Assembly (NCBI RefSeq): GCF_021474425.1
Contig: NZ_JAKEIP010000020.1
Location: forward strand, 1-64,000
Length of the DNA: 64,000 nt
Direction of reading: 5' to 3'
Origin: Streptomyces muensis
Lineage (GTDB): Bacteria > Actinomycetota > Actinomycetes > Streptomycetales > Streptomycetaceae
Positions 57,168 to 64,000 of this stretch are shown here, piece by piece. The position numbers and the translations under genes were made by a program. Position 1 is the stretch's first letter, and each line of letters opens with the position of its first letter. Below the pieces are notes generated by a model. That model saw only the letters and a list, made by a program, of their open reading frames with translations, was not told where the DNA came from and made no database searches.

Positions 57168-57481
57168 TGAAACCTCCCGGTGAGATTGGAAGCCAGGCTC
57201 CTGGCCTGCTGACTCTAATGACGGGTCGACAGGTTTCGGTGGCCGTGGTGCGTGTCGTCGCCGGAGCCCCTGTGTCGGCAGTATCGCCCTTGCGGCAGTG
57301 AAGGTCACGTGCGCCGGCGTTCCGGTCGCCGACGTTCGTCACGACAGCTTCAGCCGCTCCTCAGCCGTGGGCGTGAACTGGTACAGCGATCCCATCTTTT
57401 CGTCGCTGGCGAGCCGCGACAGAAGGCCGTCGACGGGCTCCGCGAACGGCAGCTGCGGTCACGGAACGGCTGTGGTGAGAG

Positions 57482-57505
57482 CGGCATGTGTGGCAGACAC
57501 ATGGG
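57482..57505. repeat. 24-base inverted repeat, copy 2
   Basis: CATGTGT (57485-57491), GGCAG, ACACATG (57497-57503) with flanks CGG and GG, differing at one position from the copy at 42353-42376. Confidence 0.4.
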
Positions 57506-57533
57506 ATTCTCTTGAGGCGGGGCGAAGTAGCTT

Positions 57534-57547
57534 TCGAAGCGCTTCGA
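57534..57547. promoter_or_regulatory. LacI-type operator 1
   Basis: TCGAAGCGCTTCGA, a perfect palindrome with central GC/CG like LacI operators of actinobacteria. An exact second copy lies 160 bp further on. The regulator gene is not in the window. Confidence 0.65.
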
Positions 57548-57693
57548 TGCTTGTCAGAGCACTGAGAGAGAGCATCACGAGATTGACATCGTTGCCTCAA
57601 GCAGAGCATGCAGAAAGGTGCCTTCTGTACCTCGGGGGAATCTTGGAAGCGACCCTTGTGCACCCCCATGCCTTCACTTAACCTCACTGCACA

Positions 57694-57707
57694 TCGAAGC
57701 GCTTCGA
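57694..57707. promoter_or_regulatory. LacI-type operator 2
   Basis: Identical to operator 1, 48 bp before the binding-protein start. The 160-bp spacing (about 15 helical turns) would permit DNA looping. Confidence 0.65.
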
Positions 57708-57754
57708 CTCGCATCACGTCGCAGTAATGGGATGTTTCCTGAAGGGTTGACGCA

Positions 57755-59434
57755 ATGACGCCGAACGCCGACTCCGTCCCTTCCGGACCCAGCCGGAGAA
57801 GCTTCCTCGCCTCCACGGCGGTGGCCACCGCAGCGGTGGCCGGTGGGATGCCGCTGCTCGCCGCCTGCGGCGGATCGGACTCCGGCTCGCGTGAGGGCGC
57901 CACGTCGGGCAAGGCCGCCGACAAGCTGCTCCCGACGTACGTCGCCAGCTCGGTCGCCCAGCCGGACCTTCCCTCGAAGAACGGCTCGGCGGCCGGCTAC
58001 ACCGGCAAGGTCGACCTCGCGGCCCTGAAGACCTCGGTCCCCGACAAGCTCGGCACCGGCGCCCCCGTCAAGATCATGTCGCCGTTCTGGGGCTCCCCGC
58101 CGAAGCCCGGAAACCCGTACTACACGGCGCTCGACGCCGCGGCCGGCACCAAGATCACCTGGCAGAACCAGGACGGCAACACCTACGGCGAGAAGCTCGG
58201 CGCGGTCCTGGCCTCCAGCTCCGTACCCGACATGGTGGTCGTGCCGAGCTGGGAACTGGTCGGCAAGATCTCCAACGCGGTCACCGCGAAGTTCATGGAC
58301 CTCGGGCCCTACCTCGCGGGCGACAAGGTCAAGAAGTACCCGAACCTGGCAGCGATCCCCTCCGACGCCTGGCGCATGGGCATCTTCGGCGGCGCCCTGC
58401 GCGGCATCCCGATGCCCGCCGCCGCCACGCCCGGCATCGTGCCCTACTACCGCAAGGACCTCTTCGACAAGAAGGGCTACACCGTTCCCAAGTCGCCCGA
58501 CGAGTTCCTCGGCTGGGCCAAGGAGGCCACCAGCTCCAAGGCCAAGGTGTGGGCCTGCGGTGACATGAGGTGGGCGGCGGCGGCCTTCTTCGGGCTCCTC
58601 CCCGCCGGGACCCTCGGCTGGAACATCGGGGACGACGGCAAGCTGACGTACCGCCACGAGCACCCCGAGTACCTCGAACACCTGGAGTGGGTCCGCAAGC
58701 TGTTCGACGCGGGCGTGGTCCATCCCGACGACAAGGCCAACACGGGCGACCCCAGTCAGCGGTTCACCGCCGGGGAGATCCTGGTCTTCAACGGCGACAT
58801 ATCCAGCTGGTACGGCAAGACCACCGAACAGGCCGCGTCCAACCCGGACTTCCAGATCGAGGGCATGGACTACTTCGGCGCCGACGGCGGCGACCCGACG
58901 CTGTACGCCCCCCAGCCGGCCGGGATCTGGTCGATGATCCGCAAGGGTGCCTCGAAGGAGACGATCGAGAACGCGCTGGCCGCCGCCAACTTCGCGGCCG
59001 CGCCCTACGGCACCAAGGAGCGGATGTCCATCGACTACGGCGTCGAGGGCACCCACTACACGGTCAAGGACGGCGTCCCGGTCAAGAACGACCTGGGTAT
59101 CCAGGAGGTGAACAACGCCTGGGTGCTGCTGGCGGCCCCGGCTCCCTACCTCGCCCACCCCGACTTCCCCGAGGTCGCCCGCAAGCAGGTCGAGTGGCAG
59201 CAACGGCAGGGTGCCTTCGTCAAGAAGACGTCCACGTACGGCATGAACATCGTCGAGCCGACCCGCTACGCCACCCTCTCCAGCCAGTTCGAGCAGCTGG
59301 AGATCGACTTCGTGCGCGGCAACAAGAAGCTGTCCGACATACAGCAGGCCATCTCGACCTGGAAGTCCTCCGGCGGCGACAAGCTGCGCGACTGGTACGC
59401 GGAGCTCATCGACAAGAACGGCAGCGGCAACTGA
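57755..59434 (+). CDS. Orphan sugar-binding lipoprotein
   Basis: 559 residues, LplA/YtcQ-like extracellular solute-binding protein. Twin-arginine signal (RRSFLAS) with lipobox LAAC (Cys near 38), so Tat-exported lipoprotein. No permease or ATPase lies nearby; these must be encoded elsewhere or lost. Two TCGAAGCGCTTCGA operators control it. The likely ligand is an oligosaccharide. It is followed 149 bp later by a lectin-tailed SGNH hydrolase, suggesting a polysaccharide target. ATG at 57755. Confidence 0.9.
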   Translation: MTPNADSVPSGPSRRSFLASTAVATAAVAGGMPLLAACGGSDSGSREGATSGKAADKLLPTYVASSVAQPDLPSKNGSAAGYTGKVDLAALKTSVPDKLGTGAPVKIMSPFWGSPPKPGNPYYTALDAAAGTKITWQNQDGNTYGEKLGAVLASSSVPDMVVVPSWELVGKISNAVTAKFMDLGPYLAGDKVKKYPNLAAIPSDAWRMGIFGGALRGIPMPAAATPGIVPYYRKDLFDKKGYTVPKSPDEFLGWAKEATSSKAKVWACGDMRWAAAAFFGLLPAGTLGWNIGDDGKLTYRHEHPEYLEHLEWVRKLFDAGVVHPDDKANTGDPSQRFTAGEILVFNGDISSWYGKTTEQAASNPDFQIEGMDYFGADGGDPTLYAPQPAGIWSMIRKGASKETIENALAAANFAAAPYGTKERMSIDYGVEGTHYTVKDGVPVKNDLGIQEVNNAWVLLAAPAPYLAHPDFPEVARKQVEWQQRQGAFVKKTSTYGMNIVEPTRYATLSSQFEQLEIDFVRGNKKLSDIQQAISTWKSSGGDKLRDWYAELIDKNGSGN

Positions 59435-59583
59435 TGTCCCTCACGGCCGGGAGCAGGGCCTGACGGGACTCGTCCCGCCCGCGGCCGTCGAGGAGCGAGC
59501 TTGCTTCTCCGTCTGCAAGTCGGACGGACCTCACCGACCACATCACCCTCGGCCGCCATCACTCGTAGAAGAGAGGAAACTCC

Positions 59584-60690
59584 GTGAGAAAGCCCTGGAT
59601 CCTACCCCTGATCACGCTTGTCGCCGCCACGTTCGGAGCGACAGCGGCAGGTGTGGCTCCTGCCTCTGCCGCCTCCGACACGCCCTTGCGGGTCATGCCG
59701 TTGGGTGACTCGATAACGTGGGGTGTGGGAAGCAGTACGGGCAACGGCTACCGGGGCCCGTTGTGGGACAGACTCGCGGCGGACGGCCATCCGCTGGACT
59801 TCGTGGGCACGGTGCGGGGCGGTTCGATGTCCGACCCGGACAACGAAGGCCACTCGGGATACCGCATCGACCAGATCGCCGCCCTCGCCGACGCCTCGCT
59901 GACCCGCTACCGGCCCAATGTCGTGACGCTGCACATCGGCACCAACGACCTCCAAGGGGCTTCCGAGGTCGACACCGCCATCGCCCGGCTGAGATCGCTG
60001 GTCAACCAGATCACCGCCGACGTCCCCGACGCGACCGTCCTCGTCGCCTCCCTCGTCGTGTCCACCAGCAGCTCGGAGGAGCGGTGGCGAGGCACGTACA
60101 ACCAGGCCACCCGCCAGATCGTCAGCGACGCCCGGGCCGCGGGCAAACACGTCGCGTTCGTCGACATGAGCAGCTTGACCACGGCCGACCTGGACGACCC
60201 CCTGCACCCCAACGACTCGGGCTACCAGAAGATGGCCGACGCCTTCCACCGCGGCGTTCAGGCCGCGGACAGCGCGGGGTGGGTGAAGAACCCCGCCCCC
60301 GCCCCCGCCCGCGTACAGTCCGGCATCGCCGGCAAGTGCATGGACGTCAACGGCGCCGCCACCACCGACGGGACCGCCGTCCAGACGTGGAGCTGCGGCG
60401 ACGGTGCCAACCAGTACTGGTCCGCCTACACCGACGGCACGCTGCGCTCCATGGGCAAGTGCCTCGACGCCGCCGGCGGGGCCACCGCCAACGGCACCAA
60501 GGTGCAGCTCTGGTCCTGCCACGGCGGCGCCAACCAGGTCTGGCAGCCCTTCAACGGCGGCTACCGCAACCCCGCCTCCGGCCGCTGCCTCGACATCCCG
60601 GGCTCCGCCACGACCGACGGCACGCAGCTCCACCTGTGGGACTGCAACGGCGGTGCCAACCAGAAGTGGACCACGCTGACCGCGGGATGA
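59584..60690 (+). CDS. Secreted SGNH hydrolase with ricin-type lectin domain
   Basis: 368 residues. Signal peptide ends at ASA (about 30). SGNH fold about 34-230: nucleophile Ser43 in PLGDSITWG, Asn in IGTNDL, and DPLHPND with Asp and His. A ricin B-type trefoil (about 245-368) follows with three QxW-like repeats (QTWSCGDGANQYW, QLWSCHGGANQVW, HLWDCNGGANQKW). It probably deacetylates a polysaccharide such as xylan. GTG start after GAGAGGAAACTCC. Confidence 0.92.
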   Translation: MRKPWILPLITLVAATFGATAAGVAPASAASDTPLRVMPLGDSITWGVGSSTGNGYRGPLWDRLAADGHPLDFVGTVRGGSMSDPDNEGHSGYRIDQIAALADASLTRYRPNVVTLHIGTNDLQGASEVDTAIARLRSLVNQITADVPDATVLVASLVVSTSSSEERWRGTYNQATRQIVSDARAAGKHVAFVDMSSLTTADLDDPLHPNDSGYQKMADAFHRGVQAADSAGWVKNPAPAPARVQSGIAGKCMDVNGAATTDGTAVQTWSCGDGANQYWSAYTDGTLRSMGKCLDAAGGATANGTKVQLWSCHGGANQVWQPFNGGYRNPASGRCLDIPGSATTDGTQLHLWDCNGGANQKWTTLTAG

Positions 60691-60695
60691 TCCGG

Positions 60696-60736
60696 CTCCC
60701 GGGATCCGAACCCTTTCCGGACTCGGATCCCGGGAG
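60696..60736 (+). terminator. Terminator hairpin after SGNH hydrolase gene
   Basis: Perfect 14-bp arms CTCCCGGGATCCGA (60696-60709) and TCGGATCCCGGGAG (60723-60736) with a 13-base loop. It stands between the hydrolase and the convergent small-protein gene, so it may serve both. Confidence 0.75.
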
Positions 60737-60749
60737 AAGCAACAGGGAC

Positions 60750-61034
60750 TCAACGCCCGCTGCCGCGTGAGTCGTCCTCCACCTTCTCGAAGAAGAACTC
60801 GTGCTTCAGGAAGGAGACGTCGTACTCGTGACCGGACTGCGGAGGCAGCAGTTGGGAGGCCTGGAACAGGCGCCACCCGTCGTGCAGCGCGGCGAGCCCC
60901 GTGGGATAGGGCGGTTCGTCGCTGTCACCGGTCGTCGGACGGGTCCTGCCGGTCCCGTCGTACCGGGACCAGCCGACGACGTCGGAGTCGAGCGCCGACG
61001 TCGCGAGATAGAGGACCAGAACCTGCTGCCTCAT
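60750..61034 (-). CDS. Small conserved protein of unknown function
   Basis: 94 residues, Trp/Phe-rich (WRLFQASQLLPPQSGHEYD then VSFLKHEFFFEKVEDD) with no cysteine, signal or helix-turn-helix. Its ATG overlaps the dioxygenase stop (ATGA), so it is coupled to it. I do not know a function; the coupling suggests a partner or accessory in the same reaction. Confidence 0.75.
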   Translation of the reverse strand: MRQQVLVLYLATSALDSDVVGWSRYDGTGRTRPTTGDSDEPPYPTGLAALHDGWRLFQASQLLPPQSGHEYDVSFLKHEFFFEKVEDDSRGSGR

Positions 61035-61849
61035 GCGTGACTCCTCAGGGCCGGCCGGTTGCTGACGCGCGTGACCCAGTACTCGACATCGAAGGAGTCG
61101 TCACCGGTCAGAGCCCGCCATAGCAGGACCCGGTTGTAGATCTCCAGGCGGCCCGTGGCCCACTCGTACCAGGGGAAGTACGTGTTGAGTTCCGCGGTCA
61201 CCGCGGGGTCGTGCAGGTCGGAGACGTCCCACAGACGCACCTGCGGCACGGTTGGGTTGAGGCGGAGTTTGTACATATAACGACGGCCCGCGGTGTCGTT
61301 GCGGCGGCCGCTGTGCCAGATGCCGTGGTGCAGGAGAACGACCGTGCCCGCCGGGCAGGTCAGACGGGTCTGACCCCGGAGATTCTGGACGCGTCCGACG
61401 TCCGTCTCGTTGATCCTGCGCAGATGGCTTCCGGGCACGCTGAGGGTGCCGCCCATCTCGGCGGTCACCTCGTGCGGGTAGTACATGAGCTGGATGTCGA
61501 ACGCGTCCGGCCGCACGTCGATGATCGCGTCCCCGTGGAGCGGCTGCGCCTGTCCCTCGTGCGGCTCGCGCACATGAACCGCATGGTGGTCGACGGTCGG
61601 CTCGGGGCCGACCAGGCTCTCGACGGCGCCTGCGACGACCGGCAGGGCGAGCAGCTCGTGGACGAAGGTGTCCGGCGCGAACGCCCCGCCCAGCGGAGTG
61701 CCGTAGGACACTTCCGGCAGGCCCTCGGCCAAGGCCGCGACGGCCCGTTCATTGATCTCCCGCGGCACCACCCCGTCCAGACGCAGGAACCCCTGCGCGA
61801 CGAAGCGCGCCACCTGAACCGATGTCAGGAGTTGCTTGCTGGTTGACAT
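61031..61849 (-). CDS. Phytanoyl-CoA dioxygenase (PhyH) family protein
   Basis: 272 residues, Fe(II)/2-oxoglutarate-dependent oxygenase. The iron site can be read as HGDAIID (HxD) with a distal His in LLHHGIWHSG; Arg in YMYKLRLNP may bind 2-oxoglutarate. Members hydroxylate lipids and natural products. ATG at 61847-61849 gives MSTSKQLLTSVQVARFVAQG. It is divergent from the AraC gene with a 73-bp gap. Confidence 0.87.
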   Translation of the reverse strand: MSTSKQLLTSVQVARFVAQGFLRLDGVVPREINERAVAALAEGLPEVSYGTPLGGAFAPDTFVHELLALPVVAGAVESLVGPEPTVDHHAVHVREPHEGQAQPLHGDAIIDVRPDAFDIQLMYYPHEVTAEMGGTLSVPGSHLRRINETDVGRVQNLRGQTRLTCPAGTVVLLHHGIWHSGRRNDTAGRRYMYKLRLNPTVPQVRLWDVSDLHDPAVTAELNTYFPWYEWATGRLEIYNRVLLWRALTGDDSFDVEYWVTRVSNRPALRSHA

Positions 61850-61922
61850 GCGACGAACGTACGTGCCCTGCCCGGCTCGGTCGTGGGCTGAATTCATCCA
61901 GCACTGGTAATTTTCCATCCTC

Positions 61923-62717
61923 GTGAAACACGTGACACTACGCCTCGACGAGGCGCCCACCGTGGTCGACGCCGGCATCGGGGTACACGGCGTCTCCACC
62001 GCCCACGACGTCTTCCGGCTGCCCGACCTGTGGCAGCTGCACCTCTACAACTACGAGGGCGCGCTGTCCCTCGGGCAGTCCGTGCACCCCATTCGCCCCG
62101 GCCACGTCAGCCTGGTGCCGCCGGACACCGAGGTGCACTTCCACTACCGGGGCAGGTCGGAGCACTTCTACGTCCATCTGCGGCTGCAGCAGGGCGGAAC
62201 CGCGCGGGTGGTGCCGGTGATGCAGGACGCCGCGGCCGAGAGCACACTCCTGGCCGATCTGCTCCGGCACGCGGTGACAGCCATGCCGACTTCTTCCGCA
62301 CGAGCCACGGCCGAGGTCTGGACCGCTCTGTGGCGCATCGCCGAGATGCCGAGGGGCGAGGGAGCCGGGCGCAGCCACCCCTTCGTGGCCGCCGCACAGG
62401 CCTACGTCGAGGAACACCTGGCCGGCCCGCTGTCCGTACCGGACGTCGCTCGCGCCGTCGGAATCTCCCACACACACCTGACGCGCGTGTTCCGTGCCGA
62501 AACCGGTCGTACGGTCGTGTCGTACATCCGGCACCGGCGCCTTCAGCGCGCCCGCCACCTCCTGTTGTCCTCCACCCTGTCCATCACCGCCATCGCCGCG
62601 GCCGTGGGCATCGCCGATCTCCAGGCCTTCAACAAGGCCTGCCGCCGTGAACTCGGCGCGAGCCCGAGCGACATACGTGCGGCTGCCCCTGCCGGGCCCG
62701 CCGGCTCAGGACCGTGA
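61923..62717 (+). CDS. AraC family regulator
   Basis: 264 residues. N-terminal cupin-like ligand domain (about 20-120: LWQLHLYNYEGALSLGQS, HPIRPGHVSLVPPDTEVHFH) and a double HTH (about 155-255: LSVPDVARAVGISHTHLTRV then ITAIAAAVGIADLQAFNKAC). It probably activates the divergent dioxygenase gene. GTG 61923 lies close to a TAATTT (-10-like, 61908-61913), so the mRNA may be leaderless. Confidence 0.9.
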   Translation: MKHVTLRLDEAPTVVDAGIGVHGVSTAHDVFRLPDLWQLHLYNYEGALSLGQSVHPIRPGHVSLVPPDTEVHFHYRGRSEHFYVHLRLQQGGTARVVPVMQDAAAESTLLADLLRHAVTAMPTSSARATAEVWTALWRIAEMPRGEGAGRSHPFVAAAQAYVEEHLAGPLSVPDVARAVGISHTHLTRVFRAETGRTVVSYIRHRRLQRARHLLLSSTLSITAIAAAVGIADLQAFNKACRRELGASPSDIRAAAPAGPAGSGP

Positions 62718-62783
62718 GGGCGCCGGACGACAGCCGCACCTCGGGCCGGGACGGTCCCGCCCGCACGCCTGGGAGCGGGGACG

Positions 62784-64000
62784 TCACCCCCGCCCCGAAC
62801 CGTCGCCGCTCCGTCCGCCATGACCGCCGATCGCGGCGCCCACCAGCCGCCTCTCGAAGGACAGCAGTATCTGTTCGAGATCCGTGGCGTCGAAGGACCT
62901 CGCATCCGTCCCGAGACTGATTCCGGCCGTCTCGGACATACCCCACACATCGAAGGTGAGCTTCCCGGAGTTCGTGTCGACGGGTTTGGGGAAACGCCGG
63001 TAGCGGCTGGATGCCATGGCTCGTTCGAGGTCCTGCTGTGCGCTGTCCGCGCGAGCCCGGATCAGCGTGCGGGGCGCTATGGGGCGGACGTTGACCACGT
63101 ACGGATTGTGTGCGGAGCGGCCCAGCTCGGCGGAGACCTCGTCCAGGGACCTGGCGTGGCGGTCGGGCTTTCGCAGGCTGACGGAGGAGGACCGGACGAG
63201 TGCCGCGTCGACGGCCCGGCACAGCGCCGGGAACCGGTCGCCGCCCAGGGACGTGTCGACCGGGACGAGGGCCCGGCCGGCGATATGGGCCACCGCCTCG
63301 CGGCCGAAGGCGGTCTGCCGGTTGGCCATCACGGTGTTGAACACGCAGTTGCCGATGCCGAGGTGCTCGGCGAGCGCGCACGCGTACGCGGCTTGCAGGA
63401 CGGCGGCCACGGATGTCCGGTACTGCTTCGCCAGAGCGGCTGCCGCGAGCGCGACCGCCGTCGAGTCGAGGCACACGAAGTTGTAGACGGCGTCCCCGTC
63501 GCGGCTCGCGGGCGCCAGGAGTTCGGGCATGGCCGACTGACGGAGCATGGCCCGGTCATGGATGTCGACACGATGGGCGTGCCGCAGCCCCGAAGGGCTG
63601 CTTTCGAAGCTCGCGATCTGCCGCGGCTGCCACCCCGAACCGAGATCGGCACCCGGATCGGCGGCCAGTCGGGCTATGTTCTCGGCCACGATCCGGCCGG
63701 CCGTCGTGTCCGCCGAGAAATGGTGCAACGACAGCGCGACGTGGATGGGCCTGCCGTCCACGGTGACGACGGCGGCGCGCAACGGCAGGTCGTCCGGGGC
63801 GAATCCGGGCTCCGCCAACCGGAGGGTGAAGGCGCTCAGCTCGTCGTAGTCCGGCGGGGCGTCGGAGGCGTACTCGTCGACCTGGAGCACCCCGGAAGCC
63901 ACGACGACCGCGCGCGGGTGCCCGTCCGCGTCCCGTGGATACAGCGTGCGCAGCGCCTCGAAGTGGGCCATGACCGTGGCGAAGGCATGGAGCACCGCGG
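62784..64000 (-). CDS. Stand-alone condensation-domain protein, 5' end outside window
   Basis: At least 405 residues; the frame is open to the right edge, and the N-terminal 20-50 residues are missing. FEALRTLYPRDADG is the usual early motif and VALSLHHFSADTTAG the catalytic HHxxxD motif, with Thr where Gly is usual. VVNVRPIAPRTLIR and RRFPKPVDTNSGKL are further along. No adenylation or carrier domain is attached. It may be an NRPS-type condensation enzyme or a PapA-like acyltransferase. It may belong to a biosynthetic cluster right of the window. Confidence 0.75.
   Translation of the reverse strand, partial: AVLHAFATVMAHFEALRTLYPRDADGHPRAVVVASGVLQVDEYASDAPPDYDELSAFTLRLAEPGFAPDDLPLRAAVVTVDGRPIHVALSLHHFSADTTAGRIVAENIARLAADPGADLGSGWQPRQIASFESSPSGLRHAHRVDIHDRAMLRQSAMPELLAPASRDGDAVYNFVCLDSTAVALAAAALAKQYRTSVAAVLQAAYACALAEHLGIGNCVFNTVMANRQTAFGREAVAHIAGRALVPVDTSLGGDRFPALCRAVDAALVRSSSVSLRKPDRHARSLDEVSAELGRSAHNPYVVNVRPIAPRTLIRARADSAQQDLERAMASSRYRRFPKPVDTNSGKLTFDVWGMSETAGISLGTDARSFDATDLEQILLSFERRLVGAAIGGHGGRSGDGSGRG

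Larger units (their letters stand above)
57168..57754. other. 587-bp divergent intergenic region with two operators
   Basis: No gene is supported. It holds the dhaK promoter on the left, two identical LacI-type operators (57534-57547 and 57694-57707), a TTGACA at 57583-57588 lying between them, and the second copy of the 24-base inverted repeat at 57482-57505. Confidence 0.6.

Noticed and set aside
57674-59203. 509-codon minus-strand frame opposite the binding protein
   Set aside because: Gly/Val/Arg-rich shadow with no motif; the plus strand has a Tat-lipoprotein signal and a known fold.

Overview
The window is high-GC actinobacterial chromosome, almost certainly from a Streptomyces: very strong GC bias at third codon positions, many GTG starts, frequent 4-bp ATGA/GTGA gene overlaps, Tat and lipobox exported proteins, a large share of LacI, GntR, TetR, PadR and MarR regulators, and copies of a short intergenic inverted repeat with a GCAGTTCCCCGCG core that, from memory, is common in Streptomyces genomes. 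It looks like chromosomal arm or arm-core sequence dominated by nutrient uptake, small-molecule metabolism and local regulators. I saw no rRNA, tRNA, CRISPR array, transposase or prophage gene.

Layout. 1-5.0 kb: the end of a membrane protein with a cysteine-rich N-terminus, a phosphoribosyltransferase/hydrolase fusion, a flavin-dependent monooxygenase-like protein, an SseB protein and an alpha/beta hydrolase. 5.0-9.0 kb: two aldo/keto reductases, the remnant of a third, a divergent MmyB-type regulator, a MarR regulator and a VOC protein. 9.2-17.3 kb: a galactan-utilisation locus. It has a translationally coupled operon (binding protein, two permeases, LacI regulator) facing a GH42 beta-galactosidase and a GH53 endo-galactanase; no ATPase is present, so a shared one (MsiK-like) is presumed. 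17.5-21.0 kb: a small HTH protein, an SMP-30-like protein, a CrcB-DUF190-CrcB fluoride operon and UppP. 21.1-26.9 kb: asparagine/aspartate/glutamine catabolism (GntR regulator, permease, asparaginase, aspartase, glutaminase).

27-32 kb: two polyprenol-dependent mannosyltransferases, a D,D-carboxypeptidase that overlaps the second one tail to tail, and a short Rho paralogue. 32-41 kb: methyltransferases, PadR and GntR regulators, thioesterase, esterase-like hydrolases and an 8-oxoguanine deaminase followed by a tandem duplication of two gene ends. 41-46 kb: a flavin reductase/molybdopterin oxidoreductase pair, a PrmC-like methyltransferase behind a leader with attenuator-like structure, and a PAS-GAF-SpoIIE phosphatase. 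46-53 kb: secreted proteins, a dienoyl-CoA reductase with its PadR regulator, a fibronectin type III lipoprotein and a GH75 chitosanase. 53-57 kb: a divergent SDR/TetR pair and dhaKLM. 57-64 kb: an orphan sugar-binding lipoprotein preceded by two identical LacI-type operators, an SGNH hydrolase with a ricin-type lectin tail, a phytanoyl-CoA dioxygenase/small protein/AraC module, and a truncated stand-alone condensation-domain protein at the right edge.

The most striking observation is the Rho paralogue at 30863-31999. It aligns without gaps to the E. coli Rho motor as I remember it, lacks the N-terminal domain, and has Ser at the position equivalent to E. coli Gly337, where a Gly-to-Ser change is reported to give bicyclomycin resistance. 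Other points worth checking are the leader before the PrmC-like gene, the overlapping divergent promoters and operator of the galactan locus, and the duplicated gene ends near 40.4 kb.
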